A DNA stretch of 64,000 nt from NCBI GenBank assembly GCA_036652035.1, contig JAVVWR010000006.1, forward strand, positions 1-64,000, read 5' to 3'. The position numbers were made by a program, and so were the translations under genes. Positions 33,268 through 47,000 of this stretch are shown one piece after another. How positions within the stretch are numbered: the first letter of the stretch is position 1; each line of letters begins with the position of its first letter. The notes under the pieces were generated by a model that was given only the letters and a program-made list of their open reading frames with translations, did not search any database and was not told the DNA's origin. This stretch comes from JAEZVV01 sp036652035 (GTDB lineage Bacteria > Pseudomonadota > Gammaproteobacteria > Burkholderiales > Burkholderiaceae_F).

Positions 33268-34343
33268 AACAAATCGACGTGGCGCTGGCCGGGCGCAGCT
33301 ATTCCATTCTGATTGGCCCGGCGCTGATCGACCGTATCGGCGAAGGGCTCGCGCCGCACGCGCCGACCCGAATTCTGGTGGTCACCAACACCACCGTCGC
33401 GCCGCTCTATGGCGAGCGGGTCCAGGCCGCTTGTGCAGCGGTGGCGCCGACCGCGCTGGTGGCTCTGCCTGATGGCGAGCAATACAAGGGCTGGGATGGC
33501 GTTGCCCAGATCCTCGCTGCGCTGGTCGCTCATCGCGCCGATCGCAAGAGCCTGGTGGTGGCCGTGGGCGGTGGCGTGGTTGGCGACATGGCGGGTTTTG
33601 CCGCGGCGATCTACATGCGCGGTCTGCGTTTTGTGCAGGTGCCCACCACGCTGCTGGCCCAGGTCGACTCGTCGGTGGGGGGCAAGACCGGGATCAATCT
33701 GCCAGCGGGGAAGAATCTGGTGGGTGCGTTCCACCAGCCGATCGCGGTGGTGGCCGATACCGACACGCTCAACACCTTGCCCGCACGTGAGCTTTCCGCC
33801 GGTCTGGGCGAGATCATCAAGCACGGTCTGCTTGCCGATGCCGCCTACCTCGACCAGATCGAGCGCGACCTGCCGCAGCTGCGCGCATGTGACGCAGCCG
33901 CGCTGACGCGTGTGATTGCCCGCTCGTGCGAGATCAAGGCGGGCGTTGTGGCGCGCGACGAACACGAGACCGGTGAACGCGCCCTGCTCAACCTTGGCCA
34001 CACCTTCGGCCACGCGATCGAATCGCTCGCCGGCTATGGCACCTGGCTGCACGGCGAAGCAGTGGGTTGCGGTCTGTGCCTGGCGGCCGATCTGTCGCGG
34101 CGCCTGGGCTATCTGTCGGCGGCGGATGTCTCCCGGGTCGAGCGGATCGTGGCCGCGGCGGGCTTGCCGGTGCGAATCGAGGGGCTGTCGATGCTGGCGG
34201 CGATCGAATCGATGCGCGGCGACAAGAAGAGCGAAGGCGGCGCAATCCGCTTCATCGTGCTCGAGTCGCTGGGTCGGGCGATCCAGCGCACGGTTCCCGA
34301 AGACCGGCTGGTGCAGACGCTGCGTGCCGGGGGGTATGTGTGA
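33264..34343 (+). CDS. aroB: 3-dehydroquinate synthase
   Basis: Step 2 of the shikimate pathway, NAD- and metal-dependent. 359 residues. The NAD loop is AVGGGVVGDMAGF; VDSSVGGKTGINLPAGKN is the active-site lysine segment; metal ligands are in GLGEIIKHG and LNLGHTFGHAIE. Overlapping starts and stops link it to aroK and dgt, indicating one transcript. Confidence 0.96.
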   Translation: MKQIDVALAGRSYSILIGPALIDRIGEGLAPHAPTRILVVTNTTVAPLYGERVQAACAAVAPTALVALPDGEQYKGWDGVAQILAALVAHRADRKSLVVAVGGGVVGDMAGFAAAIYMRGLRFVQVPTTLLAQVDSSVGGKTGINLPAGKNLVGAFHQPIAVVADTDTLNTLPARELSAGLGEIIKHGLLADAAYLDQIERDLPQLRACDAAALTRVIARSCEIKAGVVARDEHETGERALLNLGHTFGHAIESLAGYGTWLHGEAVGCGLCLAADLSRRLGYLSAADVSRVERIVAAAGLPVRIEGLSMLAAIESMRGDKKSEGGAIRFIVLESLGRAIQRTVPEDRLVQTLRAGGYV

Positions 34344-35470
34344 TGAGCGCGGTGGCGCTCGCTCCCTATGCGGCCGGGCCCACGCAGTCGCGCGGTCGTG
34401 CTCACGCCGAGCCCGAGGCCACCACCCGCACGGCATTTCAGCGTGACCGCGACCGCATCGTTCACTCGACCGCGTTTCGGCGGCTTGAATACAAGACCCA
34501 GGTTTTCGTCAATCACGAAGGCGACCTGTTCCGCACCCGCCTCACGCATTCGCTGGAGGTGGCGCAGATCGCCCGCGCGATCGCGGCCAATCTCAATCTC
34601 AACGAGGATCTGGCCGAAGCGATCGCCCTGGCTCACGATCTTGGCCACACGCCGTTTGGCCACGCCGGCCAGGATGCCTTGAACGAGTGCATGCGGTCTT
34701 ACGGCGGCTTCGAGCACAACCTGCAGTCGCTGCGGGTGGTCGACGAACTGGAAGAACGCTATGCCGCGTTCAACGGCCTCAACCTTTGCTACGAGACGCG
34801 GGAAGGCATCCTCAAGCATTGCTCGGCCGACAATGCGCGCCGGCTGGGCGAGCTGGGGCTGCGGTTTCTCGAGCGGCGCCAACCTTCGCTCGAGGCGCAG
34901 ATCGCCAACCTGGCAGACGAGATCGCCTACAACAATCACGATGTCGACGACGGTCTGCGCTCGGGTCTGATCACGCTGGCGCAGATCGAAACCGTACCCT
35001 TGTTCGCTCGCCACGTCGGCCACGTGCGTCAGGCCTGGCCTGATTTGTCCGAGCGCCGGCTGATCCACGAGACCATCCGCCGCATGATCAACACCCTGGT
35101 GGTCGATGTGCTGGCCGAGACCCGGGCGCGGATCCGAAGTGTTGCGCCGGGCAGTCTTGACGACATTCGCGCCGCGCCGCCGCTGGTGGCGTTTTCGGCC
35201 GAGATCCGTGCTGAAGCCGACGAGCTCAAGCGCTTTCTGTTCGACCAGCTCTACCGCCATTACCAGGTCATGCGCATGACCGGCAAGGCGCGCACCATCG
35301 TCACCGGCCTGTTCGACGCCTTCATGGCCGAGCCCCGCCTGTTGCCGCCCGACCATCAGCAGCGCGCCACAGCCGACCGCGCTCGCGCCATCGCCGATTA
35401 CGTCGCCGGCATGACCGACCGTTACGCCATCAAGGAACATCGCCGCCTCTTTGCCATCGGCGAAACCTGA
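34343..35470 (+). CDS. dgt: Deoxyguanosinetriphosphate triphosphohydrolase-like protein
   Basis: An HD-domain dNTPase of 375 residues. The metal-binding residues are in TRLTHSLEVAQIAR and LAHDLGHTPFGHAG, and the family N-terminal signature is STAFRRLEYKTQVF. Dgt-type enzymes hydrolyse dGTP (or other dNTPs) to nucleoside and triphosphate; the substrate is not fixed by sequence. The ATG overlaps the aroB stop. The aroK-aroB-dgt order is common in betaproteobacteria. Confidence 0.92.
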   Translation: MSAVALAPYAAGPTQSRGRAHAEPEATTRTAFQRDRDRIVHSTAFRRLEYKTQVFVNHEGDLFRTRLTHSLEVAQIARAIAANLNLNEDLAEAIALAHDLGHTPFGHAGQDALNECMRSYGGFEHNLQSLRVVDELEERYAAFNGLNLCYETREGILKHCSADNARRLGELGLRFLERRQPSLEAQIANLADEIAYNNHDVDDGLRSGLITLAQIETVPLFARHVGHVRQAWPDLSERRLIHETIRRMINTLVVDVLAETRARIRSVAPGSLDDIRAAPPLVAFSAEIRAEADELKRFLFDQLYRHYQVMRMTGKARTIVTGLFDAFMAEPRLLPPDHQQRATADRARAIADYVAGMTDRYAIKEHRRLFAIGET

Positions 35471-35488
35471 GGCCCGCGTCCGCGTGTA

Positions 35489-35511
35489 AAAATGGGGTCA
35501 GACTCCATTTT
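35489..35511 (+). repeat. Left REP-like palindrome
   Basis: AAAATGG (35489-35495) and CCATTTT (35505-35511) flank GGTCAGACT, forming a 7-bp hairpin 13 bp before the transposase start. The 21 bases 35490-35510 are the exact reverse complement of the right-hand copy. Confidence 0.8.
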
Positions 35512-35523
35512 CCGAGGCCTCTC

Positions 35524-36228
35524 ATGGCTCGTCTTCCCCGTCTGTCTTTGGCTGGGCTGCCGCACCACGTGGTCCAGCGCGGCAATGACCGCCAGCTGAT
35601 CTTTCGCGATGCCGAAGATCACGTTCGGTATCTCCAATGTTTGAGAGACACCGCCAGTGAGCAAGGCTTGGCCATCCACGCCTACGTTCTGATGCCCAAC
35701 CACGTTCACCTGCTGGTCACGCCGGCGACCGACGATGCCCTGGCGCGGGTGATGCAGTCGCTCGGCCGGCGCTATGTGCGGTGGTTCAACGACCGGCACG
35801 GCCGTACCGGCACGCTGTGGGAAGGGCGTTTTCGCTCGGCTCCGATCGAGGCCGAGCGCTATCTGCTCGCCTGTTCCCGCTATATCGAAATGAACCCGGT
35901 GCGCGCCGGGTTGGCGGCGGAGCCTGCGAGCTATCCGTGGTCAAGCCATGCGCATCACATCGGCAGGCGGATCGACCTTTTGGTGACGGATCACTCGGTG
36001 TACTGGGGTCTGGGCAACACACCTTTCGATCGCCAGGCGCAGTACCGCTCGATGTTCGAGCTCGATTCTTCGGATGCCGGGTTTATGGATCGTTTGCGCG
36101 ATGGCACCAATCGAGGATGGGCTCTAGGGAGTGATGATTTTCTTGGGTCTTTGCGCGTTAATTCCTCGCGTCCGATGACTCCCAAGCCCCGTGGTCGGCC
36201 CAAAAAGTCAGTTGAATCAGTGACATAA
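35524..36228 (+). CDS. REP-associated tyrosine transposase (RAYT, IS200-like Y1 family)
   Basis: 234 residues. HUH-type nuclease motif in VLMPNHVHLLVTP (around residues 56-68), a likely catalytic tyrosine in LLACSRYIEMNPVRAGLA (about 118-124), and the start MARLPRLSLAGLPHHVVQRG are classic for this family. Family members cut single-stranded REP palindromes. The C-terminal tail is basic (TPKPRGRPKKSVE). The gene is intact, and matching palindromes flank it. Confidence 0.92.
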   Translation: MARLPRLSLAGLPHHVVQRGNDRQLIFRDAEDHVRYLQCLRDTASEQGLAIHAYVLMPNHVHLLVTPATDDALARVMQSLGRRYVRWFNDRHGRTGTLWEGRFRSAPIEAERYLLACSRYIEMNPVRAGLAAEPASYPWSSHAHHIGRRIDLLVTDHSVYWGLGNTPFDRQAQYRSMFELDSSDAGFMDRLRDGTNRGWALGSDDFLGSLRVNSSRPMTPKPRGRPKKSVESVT

Positions 36229-36265
36229 AGTCTGTCCCCAATTAATTTATTTGCATGATAGAAAA

Positions 36266-36298
36266 GAAATTAAATGGAGTCTGACCCCATTTAATTTC
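36266..36298 (+). repeat. Right REP-like palindrome
   Basis: GAAATTAAATGG (36266-36277) pairs perfectly with CCATTTAATTTC (36287-36298) around a 9-nt loop. It contains the exact reverse complement of the left repeat (36272-36292). It is A/T-rich against the GC-rich surroundings. Confidence 0.8.
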
Positions 36299-36383
36299 AC
36301 TTGAGGCGTCTGTTGCAGCGCAGTACATTCGAAGTAACCCTGATGGCCTTAGTCATCGCCGGGATTTGCACTTCGGAGTCGCC

Positions 36384-41090
<4,707 letters not shown>

Positions 41091-41098
41091 GGAACATC

Positions 41099-42598
41099 AT
41101 GGGCAAGATCACCGGATTCATGGAATACCAGCGGCTGGAAGAAGCTGCCGAAGCGCCCGCAGCGCGCAAGACCCACTACCGCGAGTTTGTCGCTCATCTG
41201 AGCTCCGAGCAGGCGGCGGTGCAGGCGGCGCGTTGCATGGACTGTGGCATCCCGTTCTGCAACAACGGCTGCCCCGTCAACAACGTCATTCCCGACTTCA
41301 ACGACCTGGTCTATCGCGGCGACTGGCAGCGCGCGCTCGAGGTTCTGCATTCGACCAACAACTTCCCCGAGTTCACCGGGCGCGTCTGTCCGGCCCCCTG
41401 CGAGGCCGCTTGCACCTTGAACCTCGACAACGCACCGGTCGGTATCAAGTCGATCGAGCACGCGATCATCGATCGCGGCTGGGCCGAGGGCTGGGTCGCG
41501 CCGCAGCCGGCAGCGAACCCGACCGGCAAGAAGGTCGCGGTGGTGGGATCCGGCCCGGCGGGTCTGGCCTGCGCGCAGCAGTTGGCGCGCGCCGGGCACG
41601 ACGTCACGGTGTTCGAGAAGAACGATCGTGCGGGCGGCCTGCTGCGCTACGGCATTCCCGACTTCAAGATGGAGAAGTCGCACATCGACCTGCGCATCGA
41701 GCAGATGCGGGCTGAAGGCGTGAACTTTCGCACCGGCGTTCTGGTCGGCCCGGCGAGCCTCGACGCTGGCATCACCAACTGGGCCAAGGAGACCATTCCG
41801 GCCGATGTCTTGGCGGCCGAGTTCGACGCGGTGGTGCTGGCCGGTGGCGCCGAGTCGCCGCGCGACCTGCCGGTTCCCGGCCGCGAATTGAAGGGCGTTC
41901 ACTTCGCGATGGAGTTCCTGCCACAACAGAACAAGGTGGTGGCGGGTGACAAGGTCAAGGCCCAGATCAACGCGCGCGACAAGCACGTGGTCGTGATCGG
42001 CGGAGGCGACACCGGCAGCGATTGCGTGGGCACCAGCAACCGCCAGGGCGCCAAGAGCGTCACCCAGTTCGAACTGTTGCCGCAGCCGCCCGTGCTCGAG
42101 AACAAGGCGCTCACCTGGCCGTATTGGCCGATCAAGCTGCGCACCTCGAGCAGCCACGAAGAAGGCTGCGAGCGTGACTGGGCTATCACCACCAAGAGCT
42201 TCAAGGGCGACGCCAAGGGCAACCTAAAAGCCATCGTCGCCGCGCGTGTGGAGTGGAAGAAGGATCCGCTCACGGAGCGAATGTTGATGCTCGAGGTCGA
42301 GGGTTCGGAATTCGAGATCCCGGCCGACCTGGTCTTCTTTGCAATGGGTTTTGTCGCTCCAGTGGGCTCAGTGCTCGAAGTCTTTGGCGTCGACAAGGAC
42401 GGCCGCGGCAACGCCCGCGCGGCCACCGAAGAATCGGCCACCGGCCCGCAGCCTTACGCGACCAACGTGCCCAAGGTCTTTGCCGCAGGCGATATGCGGC
42501 GCGGCCAGAGCCTGGTGGTGTGGGCGATCCGAGAGGGTCGGCAATGTGCCCGCGCGGTCGATGAGTACCTGATGGGAAGTTCGGTGCTCCCTCGCTGA
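41099..42598 (+). CDS. gltD: Glutamate synthase (NADPH), small subunit
   Basis: 499 residues; it transfers electrons from NADPH via FAD and two 4Fe-4S clusters to GltB. Cluster cysteines are in CMDCGIPFCNNGCPVNN and CPAPCEAAC. The FAD motif is VVGSGPAGLACAQQLARAG, and the NADPH motif is VIGGGDTGSDCVG. It is the partner of gltB in one operon. Confidence 0.97.
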   Translation: MGKITGFMEYQRLEEAAEAPAARKTHYREFVAHLSSEQAAVQAARCMDCGIPFCNNGCPVNNVIPDFNDLVYRGDWQRALEVLHSTNNFPEFTGRVCPAPCEAACTLNLDNAPVGIKSIEHAIIDRGWAEGWVAPQPAANPTGKKVAVVGSGPAGLACAQQLARAGHDVTVFEKNDRAGGLLRYGIPDFKMEKSHIDLRIEQMRAEGVNFRTGVLVGPASLDAGITNWAKETIPADVLAAEFDAVVLAGGAESPRDLPVPGRELKGVHFAMEFLPQQNKVVAGDKVKAQINARDKHVVVIGGGDTGSDCVGTSNRQGAKSVTQFELLPQPPVLENKALTWPYWPIKLRTSSSHEEGCERDWAITTKSFKGDAKGNLKAIVAARVEWKKDPLTERMLMLEVEGSEFEIPADLVFFAMGFVAPVGSVLEVFGVDKDGRGNARAATEESATGPQPYATNVPKVFAAGDMRRGQSLVVWAIREGRQCARAVDEYLMGSSVLPR

Positions 42599-42646
42599 CC
42601 GTCTCGGCCCGCTCCACCCGGCTCTGCCGGGCGACGGCGGGAGGGA

Positions 42647-42669
42647 AGCGCGCGGCGGTGCCGCGCGCT
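42647..42669 (+). other. GC-rich hairpin after gltD
   Basis: A perfect 10-bp stem (AGCGCGCGGC with GCCGCGCGCT) encloses a GGT loop, in the 198-bp gap between gltD and the thioesterase gene. No T-run follows, so it may protect the 3' end or assist termination. Nothing else was recognised in the gap. Confidence 0.4.
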
Positions 42670-42796
42670 GTGCGAAGGCCGGCAACGCGCCCGCGCCACT
42701 TTGATCGGGTCAAGGCTTGATTTCAGGCGCCCGCGGCCTGCGGGTCTTGGACTTTCGGCCGCCGGCGCGAGAGCGAGTGCAGGGTAAAGTTCAGCC

Positions 42797-43279
42797 ATGC
42801 CCCGCATTTATGACAAGTCCATCACGGTAGGTGCCGAGTCGATCGACATGCTTGGCCACGTCAACAACCGCGAATACCTGCGCTGGATGGAAGAAGCGGC
42901 CCTCGCGCACAGCGCGGCGCAGGGCTGGCCAACCGCGCGTCACCTGGCCTCGGGCAAGGCATGGGTCGCGAGTTCGCATGTCATCGAGTACCTGCGGCCG
43001 GCTTTTTCTGGCGATAAGCTGGTTCTGCATACCTGGGTCGAATCGGTAACCGGTGCCCACTCGACGCGCCGCTACGCTGTCATGCGCGAGCGCAAGCTGC
43101 TGGTCCGCGGCGAAACGCGCTGGACTTTCGTCAATCTGGCAACCGGCCGGGCGATCGACGTTCCGCCCGAGATCGCGGCGGCTTTTGAGTCGGTCAGCAA
43201 CGGTGATGCGGAGTTGATCGAGCGTGGGATCGCGCGCCACCGCCGCGAGCTGCTGCGTGCTGCGCCGTCAGTGCAGTGA
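42797..43279 (+). CDS. Acyl-CoA thioesterase, 4HBT hotdog family
   Basis: 160 residues. The hotdog-fold signature IDMLGHVNNREYLRWMEEAA has the Asp-x-x-Gly-His-Val-Asn-Asn pattern of YbgC/FcbC-type thioesterases. The substrate is not predictable. A stand-alone gene 113 bp before mlaF. Confidence 0.85.
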   Translation: MPRIYDKSITVGAESIDMLGHVNNREYLRWMEEAALAHSAAQGWPTARHLASGKAWVASSHVIEYLRPAFSGDKLVLHTWVESVTGAHSTRRYAVMRERKLLVRGETRWTFVNLATGRAIDVPPEIAAAFESVSNGDAELIERGIARHRRELLRAAPSVQ

Positions 43280-43348
43280 AATTGAATGGATTGCCTCGCG
43301 TTGCCGAATGAAAACGCGCCGCCCTGTGCGACAATCAAGCCTCCAGTC

Positions 43349-43367
43349 ACGGCGCCATCGGCGCCGT
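43349..43367 (+). other. Hairpin in the mlaF leader
   Basis: ACGGCGCC (43349-43356) and GGCGCCGT (43360-43367) form an 8-bp stem followed by only three T. It is too weak to call a terminator, and lies 26 bp before mlaF. Confidence 0.35.
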
Positions 43368-43392
43368 TTGCGCCTTGGCTGCGCCGCCTTTG

Positions 43393-44196
43393 ATGCCCTC
43401 CGAAGCCTTTGTTGAAATCGACCGTCTGAGCTTTGGCTATGGCGGACGCACCATCCTGAACGAAGTTTCGCTGCGCTTTCCGCGCGGGCGGGTGATTGCG
43501 ATCATGGGTGGTTCGGGCATGGGCAAGACCACTTTGTTGAAGCTGATCGGAGGCCTGCTGGCGCCGCGCGCCGGCACGATCTGCATCGGTGGCGAGTGGG
43601 TCGACACCCGTCAGCGCGAAGCCTTGTTTGCTCTGCGCCGGCGCATCGGCATGCTGTTCCAGTTCGGTGCCCTGTTCACCGATCTGTCGGTCTTCGATAA
43701 CGTGGCTTTCCCGCTGCGCGAGCACAGCCGTCTGCCCGAGCCGATGATTCGTGATCTGGTGCTGATGAAGTTGAATGCCGTCGGCCTGCGCGGTGCGGCG
43801 CCATTGAAACCGGCCGAAATCTCGGGCGGCATGGCGCGGCGTGTGGCGCTGGCACGCGCGATCGCGCTCGACCCCGAGCTCATCATGTACGACGAGCCCT
43901 TTGCCGGGCTGGACCCGATCTCGCTCGGTGTCACCGCCAACCTGATCCGGCGCCTGAACGACGCGCTGCATGCCACCTCGATCATCGTCACCCACGACGT
44001 GACCGAGACCTTCCTGATCGCCGACTACATCTACGTCATTTCTTCCGGGCGGGTGGCCGCCGAAGGCACGCCAGCGCAGTTGCGCGATTCGACTGACCCC
44101 TTTGTGCGTCAGTTCATCGATGGCGCGCCCGACGGTCCGGTGGCCTTTCACTACCCGGCTCCGCCGTTGGCCCAGGATCTGGGGGTGGCGCAATGA
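43393..44196 (+). CDS. mlaF: Phospholipid transport ATP-binding protein MlaF
   Basis: The ATPase of the inner-membrane MlaFEDB complex that moves phospholipids between the membranes to keep outer-membrane asymmetry. 267 residues. Walker A is GGSGMGKTTLLK, signature EISGGMARRVALARAI and Walker B IMYDEPFAGLDP. ATG 43393 is used; TTG 43375 would add six residues. The stop overlaps mlaE. Confidence 0.94.
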   Translation: MPSEAFVEIDRLSFGYGGRTILNEVSLRFPRGRVIAIMGGSGMGKTTLLKLIGGLLAPRAGTICIGGEWVDTRQREALFALRRRIGMLFQFGALFTDLSVFDNVAFPLREHSRLPEPMIRDLVLMKLNAVGLRGAAPLKPAEISGGMARRVALARAIALDPELIMYDEPFAGLDPISLGVTANLIRRLNDALHATSIIVTHDVTETFLIADYIYVISSGRVAAEGTPAQLRDSTDPFVRQFIDGAPDGPVAFHYPAPPLAQDLGVAQ

Positions 44197-44990
44197 GCGC
44201 AATGAGCGCGCTGGCCGCGATCCGCGGGCTGGGCGCTGCCAGCCTGTCGTTTGTGCAGTCCTTGGGGCGCGCGGCGCTGTTCTTCCTGGCGCTGATCAAG
44301 GCGGTGCCGGTGGCGCTGCGCCGATTCTGGCTGGTGGTCCTGCAGATCCACTTCATTGGCAATTTCTCGCTGGTGATCATCGTGGTCTCGGGCCTCTTTG
44401 TTGGTTTTGTTCTGGGCCTGCAGGGGTATTACACGCTGTCGCGCTACGGCTCCGAAGAGGCGCTGGGCGTTCTGGTGGCACTCTCCTTGGTGCGCGAACT
44501 TGGTCCGGTGGTGACGGCCCTGCTGTTTGCCGGCCGGGCGGGAACCTCGCTGACGGCCGAAATTGGTCTGATGCGGGCGGGTGAACAGCTCGCCGCGATG
44601 GAAATGATGGGTGTCGACCCCGTCAGCCGGGTGCTCGCGCCACGGCTTGTTGCCGGCGTGCTGGCCATGCCGCTGCTGGCGGCGATGTTCTCGGCGGTCG
44701 GCATCATCGGCGGTTGGGTGGTCGGGGTGCCGATGATCGGAATCGACGCCGGCAGTTTCTGGTCGCAGATGCAGTCGGGCGTCGATGTCTGGGCCGATGT
44801 TGGCAACGGCGTGATCAAGAGTGCCGTGTTCGGGCTGGCGGTGACCGCCATTTCGCTCTACCAGGGTTATGAAGCGCGGCCCACGCCCGAAGGCGTGGCG
44901 CACGCGACCACGCGCACCGTGGTGATTTCGTCGCTCATGGTGCTGGGGCTGGATTTCATACTCACCGCGCTGATGTTCTCAACGCCGTGA
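44193..44990 (+). CDS. mlaE: Phospholipid transport permease MlaE
   Basis: 265 residues with about five membrane helices and the MlaE-family segments LVRELGPVVTALLFAGRAG and EIGLMRAGEQLAAMEMMGVD. It forms the membrane core of the Mla transporter. The start overlaps the mlaF stop. Confidence 0.95.
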   Translation: MSAMSALAAIRGLGAASLSFVQSLGRAALFFLALIKAVPVALRRFWLVVLQIHFIGNFSLVIIVVSGLFVGFVLGLQGYYTLSRYGSEEALGVLVALSLVRELGPVVTALLFAGRAGTSLTAEIGLMRAGEQLAAMEMMGVDPVSRVLAPRLVAGVLAMPLLAAMFSAVGIIGGWVVGVPMIGIDAGSFWSQMQSGVDVWADVGNGVIKSAVFGLAVTAISLYQGYEARPTPEGVAHATTRTVVISSLMVLGLDFILTALMFSTP

Positions 44991-45007
44991 GACAGACGAG
45001 GTAAACG

Positions 45008-45493
45008 ATGGGACGCAAAGGCGTAGAGCTGTTGGTGGGCTTGTTTGTGCTGGCTGGTGCCGTGGCGCTGCTGTTTCTGGCGCTGCGCGCGGCCAATCTT
45101 GGCAGCTTCTCGAGCGGGCCCTCGTACGCGGTGAGCGCCAAGTTCGACAACATCGGCGGCCTGAAGCCGCGCGCGCCGGTCAAGAGCGCGGGCGTGGTGG
45201 TGGGGCGCGTGAGTTCGATCGGTTTTGACAATGTCAGCTTCCAGGCGGTGGTCAACCTCGATCTCGACCGTCGCTACGAGTTCCCTCTTGATACTTCGGC
45301 CAAGATCCTCACCTCGGGTCTTCTTGGCGAGCAGTACGTCGGGCTCGAAGCGGGTGGCGATGAGAAGAATCTGAAATCGGGTGACGCGATCCGCGTCACC
45401 CAGTCCGCCGTGGTGCTCGAGAACCTGATCAGTCAGTTTCTCTTTAGCAAGGCGGAATCGCAGCCGGGACAAGCGCCCGCTGCGGGCAAGTGA
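45008..45493 (+). CDS. mlaD: MCE-domain lipid-binding protein MlaD
   Basis: 161 residues: one N-terminal membrane helix (about 7-28) and one MCE domain (SAKFDNIGGLKPRAPVKSAG). Six MlaD subunits form a periplasmic ring on MlaE. GAGG lies upstream of the ATG, 17 bp after mlaE. Confidence 0.95.
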   Translation: MGRKGVELLVGLFVLAGAVALLFLALRAANLGSFSSGPSYAVSAKFDNIGGLKPRAPVKSAGVVVGRVSSIGFDNVSFQAVVNLDLDRRYEFPLDTSAKILTSGLLGEQYVGLEAGGDEKNLKSGDAIRVTQSAVVLENLISQFLFSKAESQPGQAPAAGK

Positions 45494-45536
45494 TCGTCGT
45501 GGGACGACCTGGACTTGCCAGCGTAAGGAAAAAAGC

Positions 45537-46304
45537 ATGATGAGTTGTTCATGGGGAAGACTGGCGCAGCGGATCGGTCTGGCGTGCATCACGCTGGCGC
45601 TGGCGGCCTGCGCGAGTGTTCCGCCGAATGCCGGGCAGGACCGGCGCGACCCGCTTGAGTCGGTCAATCGGCAAGTCTTCGCGTTTAATGACACGGTCGA
45701 CCGCGTCGCGATCCGTCCGGTGGCCCGCGCCTATGTCGACTACCTGCCCGAAGGCGTGCGCTCGTGTTTTAGCAACGCCTTTTCGAATCTGCGTGAGCCC
45801 TCGAACGCGGTCAACAACCTGCTCCAGGGCAAGGCCGAGGCGGCCGTGTGGTCCGGCGTTCGATTGGTGCTCAACAGCACGTTTGGCATCGTTGGCTGCT
45901 TTGACGTGGCTGGCAGTTCGGGCATCGAGCGCTATCCGGAAGACTTTGGTCAGACGCTTGGCGTCTGGGGTCTCAAGCCCGGCGTCTACCTTGTCTGGCC
46001 GGTGTTTGGGCCGTCAAGCGTGCGCGACACCACCGGGCTGGGGGTCGAGACCTTTCTTGATCCCAACTTTTACTTGAACGAGCCGGTCGCCGCCTGGGGT
46101 CTGGCGGGCGCGCGAGTGATCAATTTGCGAGCCGAGTTGCTGCCCGCCGACAAACTGTTAGAAACCGCTCTCGACCCGTATCTCGCCGTGCGAGAGGCCT
46201 ATTTTCAGCGCCGTCGCAGCCTGGTCTACGACGGTTATGCTCCGCTTGAGCTCGATCCCGACGAGGCGCCCGACGCGCCCGCAGTCGCTCCCCAAGCGCC
46301 CTAG
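45537..46304 (+). CDS. mlaA: Outer-membrane lipoprotein MlaA (VacJ)
   Basis: 255 residues with a lipobox (ITLALAACASVP, Cys at about 22) and the VacJ core DPLESVNRQVFAFNDTVDRV. MlaA removes phospholipid from the outer leaflet and hands it to MlaC. In E. coli, mlaA is unlinked to mlaFEDCB; here it lies between mlaD and mlaC. A methionine at 45540 is an equivalent start. Confidence 0.94.
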   Translation: MMSCSWGRLAQRIGLACITLALAACASVPPNAGQDRRDPLESVNRQVFAFNDTVDRVAIRPVARAYVDYLPEGVRSCFSNAFSNLREPSNAVNNLLQGKAEAAVWSGVRLVLNSTFGIVGCFDVAGSSGIERYPEDFGQTLGVWGLKPGVYLVWPVFGPSSVRDTTGLGVETFLDPNFYLNEPVAAWGLAGARVINLRAELLPADKLLETALDPYLAVREAYFQRRRSLVYDGYAPLELDPDEAPDAPAVAPQAP

Positions 46305-46350
46305 TCCGAATAGTCGAGGCGCGCACCCCGCCTTTCTCCCGAGAAGAATC

Positions 46351-46998
46351 ATGAATCGATTTCTCCAACGTCTCCTGAGCGTCGTCGCGGCCAGCTTTGT
46401 TCTCGCTGGCGCGGCCCAGGGCGCGGCGGCGGCCAATATGGCGGCCACGCCCGACATCTTCGTGCGTGATGTCTCCAACGAAGTGCTCGAGGCGATCCGC
46501 GCTGACAAACAGCTTGCCGCGGGCGACCCCGCTCGCGTGCAAAAGCTGGTCGACGACAAGATCCTGCCGTACACCGACTTCGTTCGCATGACCCAGCTGG
46601 CCGCCGGCCGTGGCTGGCGTCAGGCCACGCCCGAGCAGCGCCAGCAACTGATCACCGAATTCCGCATCCTGTTGATGCGGGTTTATTCGGGCGCTCTGTC
46701 CCAGGTGCGCGACCACAAGGTCGAATTGAAGCCTTTCCGCGCCCAGCCCACCGATACCGACGTGATCGTGCGCTCGGCTCTGGTGGCCTCGCGCGGCGAG
46801 CCGATTCCGCTCGATTACCGCCTGACCAAGACCGACGCCGGCTGGAAGATCTACGACGTCAATGTTGCGGGTGTCTGGCTGGTCGAGAACTACCGCACCC
46901 AGTTCGCTCAGGCGATCAACGCTGGCGGAATCGACGGCTTGATCAAGCAGCTGGCCGATCGCAATCGCGCGCTCGAAGCCGCGGCCAAGAAGGGCTGA
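46351..46998 (+). CDS. mlaC: Periplasmic phospholipid-binding protein MlaC
   Basis: 215 residues with a Sec signal peptide ending near AAQGAAAAN (residue 28). The Tol-Tol-Ttg2 domain includes VDDKILPYTDFVRMTQLAAG and GWKIYDVNVAGVWLVENYRT. It shuttles phospholipid between MlaA and MlaFEDB. ATG 46351 is used; the open frame upstream overlaps mlaA. Confidence 0.94.
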   Translation: MNRFLQRLLSVVAASFVLAGAAQGAAAANMAATPDIFVRDVSNEVLEAIRADKQLAAGDPARVQKLVDDKILPYTDFVRMTQLAAGRGWRQATPEQRQQLITEFRILLMRVYSGALSQVRDHKVELKPFRAQPTDTDVIVRSALVASRGEPIPLDYRLTKTDAGWKIYDVNVAGVWLVENYRTQFAQAINAGGIDGLIKQLADRNRALEAAAKKG

Positions 46999-47000
46999 TC

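Larger units (their letters stand above)
35488..36299 (+). mobile_element. RAYT element with perfect terminal inverted repeats
   Basis: A transposase gene of the REP-associated tyrosine family (35524-36228) is bounded by 21-bp repeats at 35490-35510 and 36272-36292 that are exact reverse complements. Each copy also folds on itself. A diverged third copy (AGTCTGTCCCCAATTAATTT, 36231-36250) follows the gene. The element lies between dgt and gltB. Confidence 0.75.

Noticed and set aside
42599..42796. A small gene or sRNA in the gltD-thioesterase gap
   Set aside because: Only GC-rich inverted repeats were seen; no promoter, coding signal or T-run supports a gene.
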